Assembly (NCBI GenBank): GCA_035533595.1
Contig: DATLTN010000005.1
Location: forward strand, 1 to 62,799
Length of the DNA stretch: 62,799 nt
Direction of reading: 5' to 3'
From: Acidimicrobiales bacterium
GTDB taxonomy: Bacteria; Actinomycetota; Acidimicrobiia; Acidimicrobiales; Bog-793
Shown here: piece after piece, positions 25,513 through 34,032 of the stretch
How positions within the stretch are numbered: the first letter of the stretch is position 1
Layout: each line of letters opens with the position of its first letter
Notes under the pieces: generated by a model
What the model saw: only the letters and a program-made list of their open reading frames with translations
The model's database searches: none
Told to the model about the DNA's origin: nothing
Translations under genes and position numbers: made by a program

Positions 25513-25875
25513 GTGGAAGTGACGAGGGTCGACAAGTGGCTGTGGGCGGTGCGCGTCGCGCCGACGCGCTCCGCGGCGAGCGAGCTGTGCCGGGCCGGTC
25601 ACGTGAAGGTCAACGGGGCGAACGCGAAGCCGTCGACCGCCGTCCGTCGCGGCGACGAGGTGATCGCCCGCGCCGGCGAGCGGACACGCGTCCTCGAGGT
25701 CCTCGAGGTGATCGACAAGCGCGTCGGTGCAGCGTTGGCGGCCTCGTGCATGCTCGACCGCAGCCCGCCACCGCCGTCGAGGGAGGACCGGGCCGGCGTC
25801 GGCCTGCGCGACCCGGCGGCGGGGCGGCCGACCAAACGGGACCGCCGGCAGATCGATCGGCTGCGCGGTCGCTGA
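25513..25875 (+). CDS. S4-domain RNA-binding protein (Hsp15/HslR-like)
   Basis: 120 residues from a GTG. The S4 domain is at residues ~1-60 (VTRVDKWLWAVRVAPTRSAA, then GHVKVNGANAKPS and VRRGDEV), as in HslR, which binds stalled 50S subunits carrying nascent chains. A basic linker and tail (PTKRDRRQIDRLRGR) extend past it. Length is close to that of Hsp15 (about 130). Divergent from the helicase gene, which also acts on RNA. Confidence 0.88.
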   Translation: MEVTRVDKWLWAVRVAPTRSAASELCRAGHVKVNGANAKPSTAVRRGDEVIARAGERTRVLEVLEVIDKRVGAALAASCMLDRSPPPPSREDRAGVGLRDPAAGRPTKRDRRQIDRLRGR

Positions 25876-25935
25876 CCGCCCGACGGGCCGCGGAGGAGCG
25901 GGTTTTCTGGCGTACGGCTCCGCGGTGGCGCGGCG

Positions 25936-26931
25936 CTAGCTGCCGGGGAAGGCCGTCCCTTTGGAGGGGCCGGAGGTGGTGGTGAGCCGGGCGGCGGCGG
26001 TCCCGCGCAGGCCCTCGGGGACGGTCGCGACGCAGACCTCGTGGCTCGGGCAGCGGGTCGCGGCGAGCCGGGTGCCGACGGCGAGGCCCGTCGGCCGGTT
26101 CAGTCGGGAGGCCGCTGCGAGCACCGCAGGCGAGTTCGCCGTCGGGAAGGGCTGTCCGAAGATCGTCGTCGGCCCGGTCTTCGGGAGGACCGAAATGGAA
26201 TCGGAGGCTCCGCCGGAGAGGAACAGGTCGCCCGCGGCGTCAAAGACGAGACCGACGCCGGTGAGGCCCCGCCGCGCCGTCAGCGTGTTGGCGACGACGG
26301 CCTGTCCGAAGACCGTCCCGGACGCCTTCGCGAGGACCGAGACCGGCCGGCCGCAGCCATTGACGAGGAAGAGGTCGCCCGCCCCGTCGAAGGCGACCGC
26401 GTTCGGGTTGCAGACGCCGGAGGCGGCCGACGTCGTGTCGAGGCCGACCGGGACGCCGGCGGTGACGGGCTGACCGAAGATCGTCCCCGACGCCACGGAG
26501 TCGACGGCCATCGCGTTGACGCCGCCGCTCGCGACGAAGAGGTCACCGGCTGCGTCGAAGGCGACCCCGTTCGGCGCTGAGGTGCTGCTGAGCACTGTCC
26601 GCTGCGCCGCGATCGTCGTCGCGCCCGCCTGCCCGACGGCGATGCCCGCGGTCGCGACGAAGAGGTTGAGGACACCGACATAGGTGCCGAAGCGCCCGCC
26701 TACGAGCGCTGCCGCCCGCCGGCCCGTTCGGTCGCGCCGGCCTCGTCCCGGGTCGTGGGTCCGACCGCGCGTCGCCCCTAGCAGGTGAGCACTTCCGCAT
26801 CGTCGGTGTCCTCCGCCCAGGATTCTGCGAGGTCCAGGCCGGCCGCTGGAGGAGCGGCTCGGTCGTCGGCTGGCAGCGCCCGGTCGCCGCGCTCGGAATA
26901 GCCGAGCGCGGCGCGCCGTTTCATGATCCAT
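25936..26931 (-). CDS. NHL/propeller-like repeat protein, start uncertain or 5' degraded
   Basis: The frame contains three propeller-type repeats: APNGVAFDAAGDLFVASGG, then NAVAFDGAGDLFLVNGCG, then LVFDAAGDLFLSGGA. Each is followed by an FGQ(P/A)V or FGQPF segment, suggesting a secreted beta-propeller-like protein. A hydrophobic stretch resembling a signal peptide (TYVGVLNLFVATAGIAVG) lies near 26650, but no ATG, GTG or TTG precedes it closely in frame. The only nearby start is an ATG at 26931, overlapping the divergent frnE-like gene, which is improbable. The gene is either 5' truncated or frameshifted. Confidence 0.5.
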   Translation of the reverse strand: MDHETARRARLFRARRPGAASRRPSRSSSGRPGPRRILGGGHRRCGSAHLLGATRGRTHDPGRGRRDRTGRRAAALVGGRFGTYVGVLNLFVATAGIAVGQAGATTIAAQRTVLSSTSAPNGVAFDAAGDLFVASGGVNAMAVDSVASGTIFGQPVTAGVPVGLDTTSAASGVCNPNAVAFDGAGDLFLVNGCGRPVSVLAKASGTVFGQAVVANTLTARRGLTGVGLVFDAAGDLFLSGGASDSISVLPKTGPTTIFGQPFPTANSPAVLAAASRLNRPTGLAVGTRLAATRCPSHEVCVATVPEGLRGTAAARLTTTSGPSKGTAFPGS

Positions 26932-27631
26932 GAAGGTCGAGATCTTCTCCGACGTGGTCTGTCCCTGGTGCGCCATCGGAAAGGCGCGCTTCGAGGCGGC
27001 GCTCGCCCGCTTCGAGCACGCGGCGGAGGTCGAGGTCCGGTTCCGTTCGTTCGAGCTCGATCCGAACGCCCCGCGATCCTCGGGCGTCGACTCGGCGACC
27101 CACCTCGCCAACAAGTACGGAATGTCCCGCGAGCAGGCGGTGGCGTCCCAGCAGCGACTCGCCGAGGTCGCCGCCGAGGAGGGCCTCGAGTTCCACTTCG
27201 ACCAGACGCGGCGCGGCAACACCTTCGACGCCCACCGTTTATTGCACCTCGCCGGCGAGGTCGGCGTGCAGGGAGCGCTGAAGGAGCGTCTGATGCGCGC
27301 CTACTTCGCCGACGGCGAGCCGATCGGTGAGCGGGCGACGCTCGTTCGCCTCGGCGCCGAGGTGGGGCTGAGCGCCGAGAAGAGCGACGAGATGCTCTCC
27401 GGCGAGCGCTACTGCGCCGAGGTGCGCGCCGACGAGCAGGCAGCGAGGGACCTCGGAATCAACGGCGTCCCGTTCTTCGTCCTTGACGGCCGCTACGGGG
27501 TGTCGGGCGCGCAGAGCCCTGAGACCTTCCTCGCCGCCCTCGAGACTGCTTGGCGAGAAGGGGCCGCGGAGGTCGAGTCGGCCGGCGAGGTCTGCGGCGC
27601 CCAGAGCTGCGAGGTCCCCCCGGCCCCCTGA
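26930..27631 (+). CDS. DsbA-family FrnE-like thiol oxidoreductase
   Basis: 233 residues from an ATG. The thioredoxin-fold start MKVEIFSDVVCPWCAIGK carries the CPWC active site at residues 11-14, typical of FrnE. FELDPNAP, RRGNTFDAHRLLHLAGE and the cis-proline loop GINGVPFFVLDGRYGVSGAQ also match. There is no signal peptide, so the protein is cytosolic. A second pair of Cys near the C terminus (VCGAQSCEV) is also seen in FrnE of Deinococcus-type proteins. The likely role is disulfide isomerisation in oxidative stress. Confidence 0.93.
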   Translation: MKVEIFSDVVCPWCAIGKARFEAALARFEHAAEVEVRFRSFELDPNAPRSSGVDSATHLANKYGMSREQAVASQQRLAEVAAEEGLEFHFDQTRRGNTFDAHRLLHLAGEVGVQGALKERLMRAYFADGEPIGERATLVRLGAEVGLSAEKSDEMLSGERYCAEVRADEQAARDLGINGVPFFVLDGRYGVSGAQSPETFLAALETAWREGAAEVESAGEVCGAQSCEVPPAP

Positions 27632-27685
27632 GCGCGGCGCGGGAGTCCCGCCGGCTCGGCGCGGATGGCCGCGAGCGGAGCGAGC

Positions 27686-29137
27686 CTAGGACGCGCCGCT
27701 CGGTGAGGCCGCGGTGGTCGTGGTGGTGCTGGTGGCGGTCGTGGTCGTCGCCACCGGGTGCCGCCTCGGCTTTTGGTGGCGGGGTGGCGTCGTGGTCGTG
27801 GTGGTGGTGGTGCTCGTCGAGGTCGTCGTCGGCGCCGACGCATTGGTCGGCGCGGGCGGCGGCGGCGGGAGGACCCTCGGCTGGGCCGCACCGAGTTCGG
27901 TCGAGAAGTAGCCCGTGGTCACGGTGACGAGCGTCCCGTAGGGATCGAGCGGGTAGACCTGCGCGGCGTTGCCGATCGGGAGTTCCACGCAACCGTCGCT
28001 CTGCGGGTAGCCGTAGCCGGGGCGGACGAAGCCGTGCACCGCGTCGCCGCCGTTGAAGTACGAGACCCACGGGATCCCCGGGTCGACGTAGTGGCTGCCG
28101 TCGGGGTTGGTGCCGCTCATCGTCGTCACGGTGAAACGGGAGTAGACGGGGAAGGTTCCGAGCGCGGTCGGCGCGCCGCTCACGCCGGTGTTCACCGGCG
28201 TCTGGTAGATGACCTTGCCCTCCCGCCAGACGTAGAGCGTCTCGGGCTGGCTCTCGGTGACGAGCAGGTAGTCGTAGGGCCGCGCGGTGGGTCGGTGGGC
28301 GGCGACGACCGAGAGTACGGACTGCCAGAGGGCGCCCGTCGGTTCGCCGTTGATGTCGAGGTGGTGCTCGGACTGGAAGGCCATCACCGCGCCCTCGGTG
28401 GCGACGTCCCACGCCCCCGGCGCGAAGTTGGCGCGCAACGGTGCCGGAACGTTGGGGAATCGCCAGGTCAAGGAGCCGGCCACGGGGGACAGGGCGACGG
28501 CGCGCGGATTGGTCGGCTCCTTCCCGAGCGCCGTGGCCACCCTCGCGGCGGTCGCGCCGGGGCCCGCCGGTGCGAAGGCGACCGGCAGGTAGTGCAGCTC
28601 GGCGAGGAGCTGCTGGAGGCGGAGGATGGAGCCACCGGCGACGGTGAACCCGGTCTCGACCGTCGCCGGCAGGCGCGCGCCGTCGCTCGCCCGGAGCCCG
28701 TTCACGCCGCCGCGGATGAAGAGGTGCACCACGGTGAAGGGAAGGAAGTTCTCCTTCGGTGTGAACCTGAGCACCTTCGGGGAGGGGTGCGACCAGCGCC
28801 CCGAGATGGTCGGGGTGATCACTGGGTCGGGCACGTGACGAGCGAGCGGTGTCGAGAAGGTGAGCTCGATCGGCGCCGAGTAGGAGACGCCGGTGGCGTG
28901 CGTGGGCGGCGAGATCTCGACCAGCCGCAACGCCGCGGGGGGGCGGTGATGGCGGGGGAGCGCTGCGGAGCCGGCCCGCGAGGGGCTTCCCACCACGCTC
29001 AGCACGAGCGCGCCACCGAGCACGAGCACGGCCGTCAGGGTGGCGGCGCCCGCTGCCTGGCGCACGCGCGGGCGGCTGAGCGCCCCCCACCGCCGCGGTT
29101 GGCCGGGCTCTGACCCTTCGGCCGCGGCAGGGCTCAC
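27686..29137 (-). CDS. membrane-anchored L,D-transpeptidase (YkuD)
   Basis: 483 residues from a GTG. A membrane anchor is at about residues 26-50 (ATLTAVLVLGGALVLSVVG). An Ig-like region (~70-170) and a peptidoglycan-binding-like region with GAVMAFQSEHHLDINGEPTG follow. The YkuD domain (~305-425) has the catalytic pattern HGFVRPGYGYPQSDGCVELP, containing the His and the SDGC cysteine. The protein ends in a Pro/Thr-rich tail with long runs of Thr. It cross-links peptidoglycan 3-3 outside the membrane. Family members often have this anchor-Ig-YkuD order. Confidence 0.92.
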   Translation of the reverse strand: MSPAAAEGSEPGQPRRWGALSRPRVRQAAGAATLTAVLVLGGALVLSVVGSPSRAGSAALPRHHRPPAALRLVEISPPTHATGVSYSAPIELTFSTPLARHVPDPVITPTISGRWSHPSPKVLRFTPKENFLPFTVVHLFIRGGVNGLRASDGARLPATVETGFTVAGGSILRLQQLLAELHYLPVAFAPAGPGATAARVATALGKEPTNPRAVALSPVAGSLTWRFPNVPAPLRANFAPGAWDVATEGAVMAFQSEHHLDINGEPTGALWQSVLSVVAAHRPTARPYDYLLVTESQPETLYVWREGKVIYQTPVNTGVSGAPTALGTFPVYSRFTVTTMSGTNPDGSHYVDPGIPWVSYFNGGDAVHGFVRPGYGYPQSDGCVELPIGNAAQVYPLDPYGTLVTVTTGYFSTELGAAQPRVLPPPPPAPTNASAPTTTSTSTTTTTTTTPPRHQKPRRHPVATTTTATSTTTTTAASPSGAS

Positions 29138-29317
29138 TGTTCGCCTCGGGCGGCCCGCGGGGCGCGCTCGCGCCGCCGGCGGTCAGAGCCATTACTGGCA
29201 GCGGAGAAAAGTGCGCGGGTCACCCTGGGCTGAGCGTACCCATCCACACCGCCGCTCAGACGGCGGCAGCACGGGGAATCCGTGCCGGGACCTGAGGTTT
29301 CGGCACGGCTCTGTCGA

Positions 29318-29323
29318 TAGAGT
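29318..29323 (+). promoter_or_regulatory. -10 element giving a probable leaderless transcript
   Basis: TAGAGT followed by six bases and then the GTG start codon at 29330. A TANNNT hexamer at this distance places transcription start on the start codon itself, the usual layout of leaderless mRNAs in actinobacteria. No ribosome site is present upstream of the GTG, which supports it. A clear -35 is not seen. Confidence 0.45.
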
Positions 29324-29329
29324 CTGCCG

Positions 29330-30556
29330 GTGCGCACGCGGGCCGTTCGCGAGACAGGCGACCAGCGCGTCGCTGCGGTCGCGCCGGCGCGCGCCGTGGC
29401 GGTGCCCGACCTCCGCCACCCGCTCACCACCGGCGGGGTGCTCGCGCTCCAGCAGATCGCCGGGAACAGGGCCGTGCAGCGGGCGCTCGCCGCGGGGACC
29501 ACGGTGCAGCGGCTGAAGAGCGATGCCGAACTGTTGAAGGGGCCGCTGCCCCCGGTCGGGGACCCCGACCGCGACCGGGCGGTGCGCCTGAGGATCAAGC
29601 GCGGCCAGAAGCAGCGCGCCGACGAGAAGAGCGCCAAGGCGGGCTGGTGGGGATGGGCCACTTCGTTCCTTCCGGGGAAGGTCTCGACGAGCGAGGCCGC
29701 CGAGGAGGAGAACGACGAGGGCGGTGACGGCCCCGAGTACGGCTCGGCCGAGCTCGCGAAGGGGGAAGGCGGCGCGTCGGTCGCCGAAGCCGCCTTCGGC
29801 GACGCGGAGCAGGAGGATGCCGACGAGTCCAAGAACCCCTTCGCCCCCTCAGAGATCGAGATCAACCTCGTGAAGGGCTCGATGGAGAAAAAGGGCACGA
29901 GCGTCGGCGACGTGAAGGGGAAGGCCGGTGCCTCCCTCACGGGGGAGGGCGGCCTGAAGAACACCGCGTCGCTCTCCGCGGAGGGGTCGGCGGGAAAGGC
30001 CACGGCCACCGCATCGACGCTCGCCAAGGCCGACGGCATGGAGGGGGAGGGCAACGTCGAGTTCGTGCTCGGAGCCTCCCATGAGACCAAGTCGAGCCAG
30101 TTGAACTGGGACATCGCCGGCCAGCGCCTCGAGGGAAGCGGCCAGCTCGAGAGCTTTGCCGGCGCAAAGGGAAGCGCGTCTGGGAAGGCCTCGTACAACG
30201 CGACGACGGGCGACGTCTCGGCGAAGGGCAAGGCGAGCGCCCTCGTCGGCACGGGGACCGAGGGAACGGTCACCGTGCGCCTGAAGAGCGGTGGCGCAAG
30301 CCTCGGCACCGTGCAGGGCAGACTCGGCCTGCACTACGGGGTCGGTGGGGAGATCTACGGGTCGATCTCCTGGACGGGTGGCAAGATCTCCTTCAGCTCT
30401 GGCGGCAAGGTCGTCGCCGGCGTCGGCTTCTCCTACGGCTACGAGGTCGAGCTGAACACCCAGGCGCTGGTGGAGACGTCCTCGTCGTGGGCATCCGCGC
30501 TGTGGAGCTGGTTGCCCGACATGACCGGCATGAACGAAGAGGATCTCTGGGTCTGA
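29330..30556 (+). CDS. eCIS-cargo-type protein with LQxxAGNRAVQ motif
   Basis: 408 residues from a GTG. Residues ~30-60 read LTTGGVLALQQIAGNRAVQR, then a second VQRL, the short helix seen at the N terminus of DUF4157 and other proteins encoded with extracellular contractile injection systems. An acidic linker (residues ~100-175) follows. The C-terminal ~230 residues are a repetitive Gly/Ser/Ala/Lys-rich, beta-forming region (GKASYNATTGDVSAKGKAS, then GLHYGVGGEIYGSISWTGGK), with a short Trp-rich end. There is no signal peptide. The function of the body is unknown; the motif suggests loading into, or association with, such a system. Confidence 0.65.
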   Translation: MRTRAVRETGDQRVAAVAPARAVAVPDLRHPLTTGGVLALQQIAGNRAVQRALAAGTTVQRLKSDAELLKGPLPPVGDPDRDRAVRLRIKRGQKQRADEKSAKAGWWGWATSFLPGKVSTSEAAEEENDEGGDGPEYGSAELAKGEGGASVAEAAFGDAEQEDADESKNPFAPSEIEINLVKGSMEKKGTSVGDVKGKAGASLTGEGGLKNTASLSAEGSAGKATATASTLAKADGMEGEGNVEFVLGASHETKSSQLNWDIAGQRLEGSGQLESFAGAKGSASGKASYNATTGDVSAKGKASALVGTGTEGTVTVRLKSGGASLGTVQGRLGLHYGVGGEIYGSISWTGGKISFSSGGKVVAGVGFSYGYEVELNTQALVETSSSWASALWSWLPDMTGMNEEDLWV

Positions 30557-30586
30557 GAGCCCGGCGAGGCGCGCCGAGGCGCCCTG

Positions 30587-31372
30587 CTACCGCAACGAGT
30601 TCAGGCTGAAGAGCTGGCCCGTGACGCCGTCGTTCGGGAGGCCCGCGAGGAAGCAGGCGAGCTCGGCGACCACCTGCGGCGCCTTGAACCACTCTCCGCC
30701 CTCCTGTCGGCGGCGGGGGTGGTCGACGATGTCGGACTCGGTCGGGTCGCTTGTCGTCACCCCGTGCATCGCTGTCGCCGTCGGGCCGGGGTGCAGCTCG
30801 TTGACGGCGATGTGATCGGGCCGCAGCTCACGCGCCGCCGAGCGGAGGAGCGCCGTCAGCCCGGCCTTCGAGGCGGAGTAGCCGGCGTGCTCGGCGGGGG
30901 AGTGGAGCGAGGAGCCCGAGCCCATGCCGATGATCTTTCCCCCGCCCGCGGCGCGCAGATGCGGCACCGCGGCCTTGATCCCGAGGAAGACGCCGGTGAG
31001 GTTGATGTCGAGGCACTGCCGCCAGTCCTCCATGGGGAGCTGCTCGATCGGCAGCCGGCCACCGTTGACCCCGGCGTTCAAGAGCACGACGTCGAGGCGG
31101 CCGAAGCGCTCGACAGCGTGCGCCATCAGCCGCTGCATGTCCTGTTCGGAAGCGACGTCGGCGGGCAGGATCTCCGCCTCCCCGCCTCGCGAGGTGATCG
31201 CCGCGGCGGTGTCCTCGAGCTCGGCGCGGCTGCGGGCGCTGCACAGCACGCGCGCCCCGCGCTCCGCCCAGGCGAGCGCGATGGCACGCCCGAGGCCCCG
31301 GCCGCCTCCGGTGATCACCGCCACCTGGTCGGCGAGGTTCCGCTCTGTCGTGTCCGTCGTCCGCTCGCTCAT
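30587..31372 (-). CDS. short-chain dehydrogenase/reductase (SDR)
   Basis: 261 residues from an ATG with a GGAGG site. Cofactor-binding VAVITGGGRGLGRAIA at residue ~17, DVASEQDM, LNAGVNGG (a variant of NNAG), and the catalytic triad region GSGSSLHSPAEHAGYSASKAG with Ser, Tyr and Lys. A typical classical SDR of 250-260 residues. The Arg at the NADP-selecting position (ARVLCSARSRAEL) suggests NADPH use. It converges with the LQxxAGNRA protein gene, with no operon partner. Confidence 0.88.
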   Translation of the reverse strand: MSERTTDTTERNLADQVAVITGGGRGLGRAIALAWAERGARVLCSARSRAELEDTAAAITSRGGEAEILPADVASEQDMQRLMAHAVERFGRLDVVLLNAGVNGGRLPIEQLPMEDWRQCLDINLTGVFLGIKAAVPHLRAAGGGKIIGMGSGSSLHSPAEHAGYSASKAGLTALLRSAARELRPDHIAVNELHPGPTATAMHGVTTSDPTESDIVDHPRRRQEGGEWFKAPQVVAELACFLAGLPNDGVTGQLFSLNSLR

Positions 31373-31527
31373 CTCGGCCTCCCGCCAGTCCGGCCTTCGC
31401 CGGTCACTGTCACGACGACGGTACCCGCGCCTCAGCCCGCCCTCGAGCTCGGGAACCCTCCCGCTCAGGTGTGCCGGCGGTATCGTGTCCAGTCGTTGCG
31501 CTTCGCGCCAGAAGGGGGGACTGGGCC

Positions 31528-32139
31528 ATGACGATGACCTCCGTGGAGGCGGCTGCGCCAGAGCACGATGCACCGCCACCGCCTCGTCATTTCGAGATCG
31601 TTCCGCTGAAGGGGCTGCCCATCGTCGGCGTCCTGATCGTCGGCCTCGTCGTCAGCATCGCGACGAACCACTACTGGGCGCTCGACTTCTTTCACGTCGT
31701 CGCCGGCGGGCTGTGGACCGGTATCGACCTCTTCCTCGGCTTCGTGATCGGCCCGATCCTCGGTCGGCTCTCGATCCCCGCTCGCGTCGAGTTCTCGAGC
31801 CGCTTCATGCCGAAGATGGTCCTCATCATGCCGACGCTCGTCGTCTGCACCCTCGCGGCGGGGTGGCAGGTCGCCCGCCACGACGGGTACCTCCTGTCGA
31901 ACTACTCGCACCACGGCTGGATCGTCGCGTCGTTGATCGTCGTCGCCGTGATGGCGGTGGTCGCCCTCGGCCTCCTCGAGCCAGCGAACATCGCCGTCCT
32001 CTTCGAGCTCAACAAGCCGAGGCCCAACGGCGAGGTGATCGGTCGGCTGATGAAGCGGTTCATCTACACCGCCGGCGTCACCGGCGCGATGCAGGTGGCA
32101 ACGCTCGTGATCATGACCAGGATCGCGACGGCGTCATGA
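31528..32139 (+). CDS. multi-pass membrane protein with His-rich helix, unknown family
   Basis: 203 residues from an ATG with a GGGGGGA-type site. Four membrane helices. The helix TNHYWALDFFHVVAGGLWTG contains two His facing a Gly-rich segment, reminiscent of CopD/DUF2269-type proteins that bind heme or copper, but I cannot make a firm family call. The next gene starts inside its stop codon (ATGA) and is also a four-helix membrane protein, so they probably act as a two-subunit membrane complex. Confidence 0.6.
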   Translation: MTMTSVEAAAPEHDAPPPPRHFEIVPLKGLPIVGVLIVGLVVSIATNHYWALDFFHVVAGGLWTGIDLFLGFVIGPILGRLSIPARVEFSSRFMPKMVLIMPTLVVCTLAAGWQVARHDGYLLSNYSHHGWIVASLIVVAVMAVVALGLLEPANIAVLFELNKPRPNGEVIGRLMKRFIYTAGVTGAMQVATLVIMTRIATAS

Positions 32140-32570
32140 CCGACGCCGACCGCAGCACGCAGGTGGCCGCGAGCGAGCGCCACCTCCCGCCTGTCGCCGA
32201 GCTCGTGGTGGCCTCAGTCGCGCTGATGCTCTCCGGCGGCGTGTACCTCGCTGCGCACCTGCCGCATCCGCCGCCCCTCGCGCCGGCGATCGGACTGCTC
32301 GCCGGCGGCGGGGTGCTCACCGTCGCCGCAGTGGTGCTCCTCAGCCGTATTCGGCCCTTCGCGTGGACGACCTTCTTCCTCGTCGCGCGCTGGTCCTTCG
32401 TCGCCTATCTGGTGATCGCCGGCCTCCTCGGCTTCGTGTTCATCTACGACCACACCCGTGGCGCGACGCTCACCGTGCTACTGCTGACGCTCGTCGTCTT
32501 CGCGGTCGACGTGCCGGCAATCGTCGCCTTCACGGTGGCGCGCTACGAGGAGACAGACCCGAGAGGCTGA
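32136..32570 (+). CDS. four-helix membrane protein, partner of the preceding gene
   Basis: 144 residues from an ATG overlapping the previous stop by 4 bp. Hydrophobic segments at about residues 20-42, 50-70, 80-102 and 110-132, the first reading AELVVASVALMLSGGVYLAA. No cysteine or obvious catalytic motif. Translational coupling to the upstream membrane gene implies equal expression and a shared role. Not recognised as a known family. Confidence 0.6.
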   Translation: MTDADRSTQVAASERHLPPVAELVVASVALMLSGGVYLAAHLPHPPPLAPAIGLLAGGGVLTVAAVVLLSRIRPFAWTTFFLVARWSFVAYLVIAGLLGFVFIYDHTRGATLTVLLLTLVVFAVDVPAIVAFTVARYEETDPRG

Positions 32571-32693
32571 CGTCCGCGCACTCGCTCTCGTAGTCGGAGG
32601 GCCGCAAAGGCCTTGCCTCTTCGCGCGATTCTGCCTCGGCATGTGACAGTACAAAAGGTACATTCGTCGTGAACCTTCCGGGGAGGTCGACGA

Positions 32694-32927
32694 ATGCGCT
32701 TTCTGACGCGGCCCGCATCGCTGCTCGCCGGAACCCTGTTCGAGCTCGCGGTGGCGATCTATGTCGTCGCCTCGATCGCGACCGCGCTCGGGAATCTCGG
32801 TCCCGTGACCATCCCGGTCACGCCGACGACCACCACGATCGCCGGTACCCAGCGCCCGGCCGATGACGCTCGCCGAGGTCATCGCCCGGGAGACCGTGCG
32901 CAAGCCGATCGCGCACCGCGTCGCTGA
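32694..32927 (+). CDS. small single-pass membrane protein
   Basis: 77 residues from an ATG preceded by GGGGAGG. One membrane segment (SLLAGTLFELAVAIYVVASI, residues ~9-30), then a Thr/Pro stretch and a basic C terminus. The last ~25 residues read poorly, and in another frame a short ORF (32863-32952) begins at the same place, so the true C terminus may differ. No family recognised. Confidence 0.45.
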   Translation: MRFLTRPASLLAGTLFELAVAIYVVASIATALGNLGPVTIPVTPTTTTIAGTQRPADDARRGHRPGDRAQADRAPRR

Positions 32928-32952
32928 GCGCCGTCCGGGGCTGTACCTCTGA
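32863..32952 (+). CDS. possible 29-residue basic peptide
   Basis: ATG to TGA, reading MTLAEVIARETVRKPIAHR then VAERRPGLYL. The composition is helix-like and looks coding. It overlaps the 3' part of the preceding small membrane-protein gene in another frame. It might be a separate peptide, or the true C terminus of that gene if there is a one-base error. Weak call. Confidence 0.25.
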   Translation: MTLAEVIARETVRKPIAHRVAERRPGLYL

Positions 32953-33033
32953 GTGGCGCGGCCTCTGGGGTGGCGCGTTCGCCTGGGGGCCCCGGCCTCG
33001 CGGGCGCGCCGCGTGCTCCGCGAGACTGGGTCC

Positions 33034-34032
33034 GTGGACAGACCGCGCGTGCTCTTCGCCGGTCCGGAGTTTCCGGCGGCGAGGGGCCATCTGGCAGTGG
33101 TCGTCCCCGGAATTCAAATGGCCGATCTCGACCGCTCGGGCGCCGGGGTCGCGAAGGGTGCCGAGGTGCTCGTCCCACTCATGGCGCCGGTCGACGCCGC
33201 GCTCCTCGACACGGTCTCGGGGCTGCGCGTCGTCCAGCAGTGGGGAGCGGGGCTCGAAGGCGTGGATATCGCCGCCGCGACCGAGAGGGGAATCGCCGTC
33301 GGCAACGTGACGAGCCTCGAGTCCGGTAGTGCGGACTCGGTCGCCGAGTGGTGCGTGATGGCCGCGCTGGCGCTCTCACGGCGCCTCGGCCAGCTCGATC
33401 CGGCGATGCGCGCGGGGAGCACGTGGGGAGCGCCCATCGGCCGCGCTCTCACCGGCAAGAGCGCGGCGATCATCGGGCTCGGCGGCATCGGTCGCGCCCT
33501 TGCCGCCCGCCTCTCGGCCTTCTCGATGGAGCTCGCGGCGGTGACGGCGCACCCGCAGCGGTCACGATCGATGCTCCCCGGGCTGCGGGAGGTGTACGGC
33601 CCGGCCGCTCTCGCAGGGGTGCTGCGCACGAGCGACTTCGTCTTCCTCTGTCTCCCGCTCACCCCCGAGACACGGGGGATCATCGGTGCACCGGAGCTGC
33701 AGCTCCTTCGGGAGGAAGCCTGTCTCGTGAACGCCGGGCGTGGCGCACTCGTCGACGAGGAGGCGCTCGTCGCGGCCCTCGCCTCGGGACGCCGGCTCAC
33801 GGTCGCGCTCGACGTCTACTGGCGGGAGCCGCTCGAGCCTGACCACGCGCTGCTCGGGCATCCCCAGGTGCTCGCCACCCCGCACATCGCGGGGATCACC
33901 GACGACGCCTACGAGGCGATCGCCCTGCGCTTCGCCGACCTGTTCCACCGGCTGGAAGGGAGGCTCCCCCTGGGGCACTGTGTGAACTGGGCCGAGGTGG
34001 CCCCCCGCTTCTACGCGGAGCGCACCGCCTGA
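33034..34032 (+). CDS. D-2-hydroxyacid dehydrogenase
   Basis: 332 residues from the GTG at 33034; an in-frame GTG at 32953 would add a basic, non-conserved leader. NAD-binding IIGLGGIGRALAARL at about residue 145, the catalytic Arg in LVNAGRGALVDEEAL, the Glu in LDVYWREPLEP and the His in ATPHIAGIT are all present. The family interconverts D-2-hydroxyacids and 2-oxoacids; phosphoglycerate, hydroxypyruvate or other substrates are equally possible. It stands alone on this strand. Confidence 0.9.
   Translation: MDRPRVLFAGPEFPAARGHLAVVVPGIQMADLDRSGAGVAKGAEVLVPLMAPVDAALLDTVSGLRVVQQWGAGLEGVDIAAATERGIAVGNVTSLESGSADSVAEWCVMAALALSRRLGQLDPAMRAGSTWGAPIGRALTGKSAAIIGLGGIGRALAARLSAFSMELAAVTAHPQRSRSMLPGLREVYGPAALAGVLRTSDFVFLCLPLTPETRGIIGAPELQLLREEACLVNAGRGALVDEEALVAALASGRRLTVALDVYWREPLEPDHALLGHPQVLATPHIAGITDDAYEAIALRFADLFHRLEGRLPLGHCVNWAEVAPRFYAERTA

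Noticed and set aside
27700-27850. Simple repeat of GTG/GGT units
   Set aside because: It encodes the Thr/Pro-rich tail of the L,D-transpeptidase and is explained by low-complexity coding sequence.
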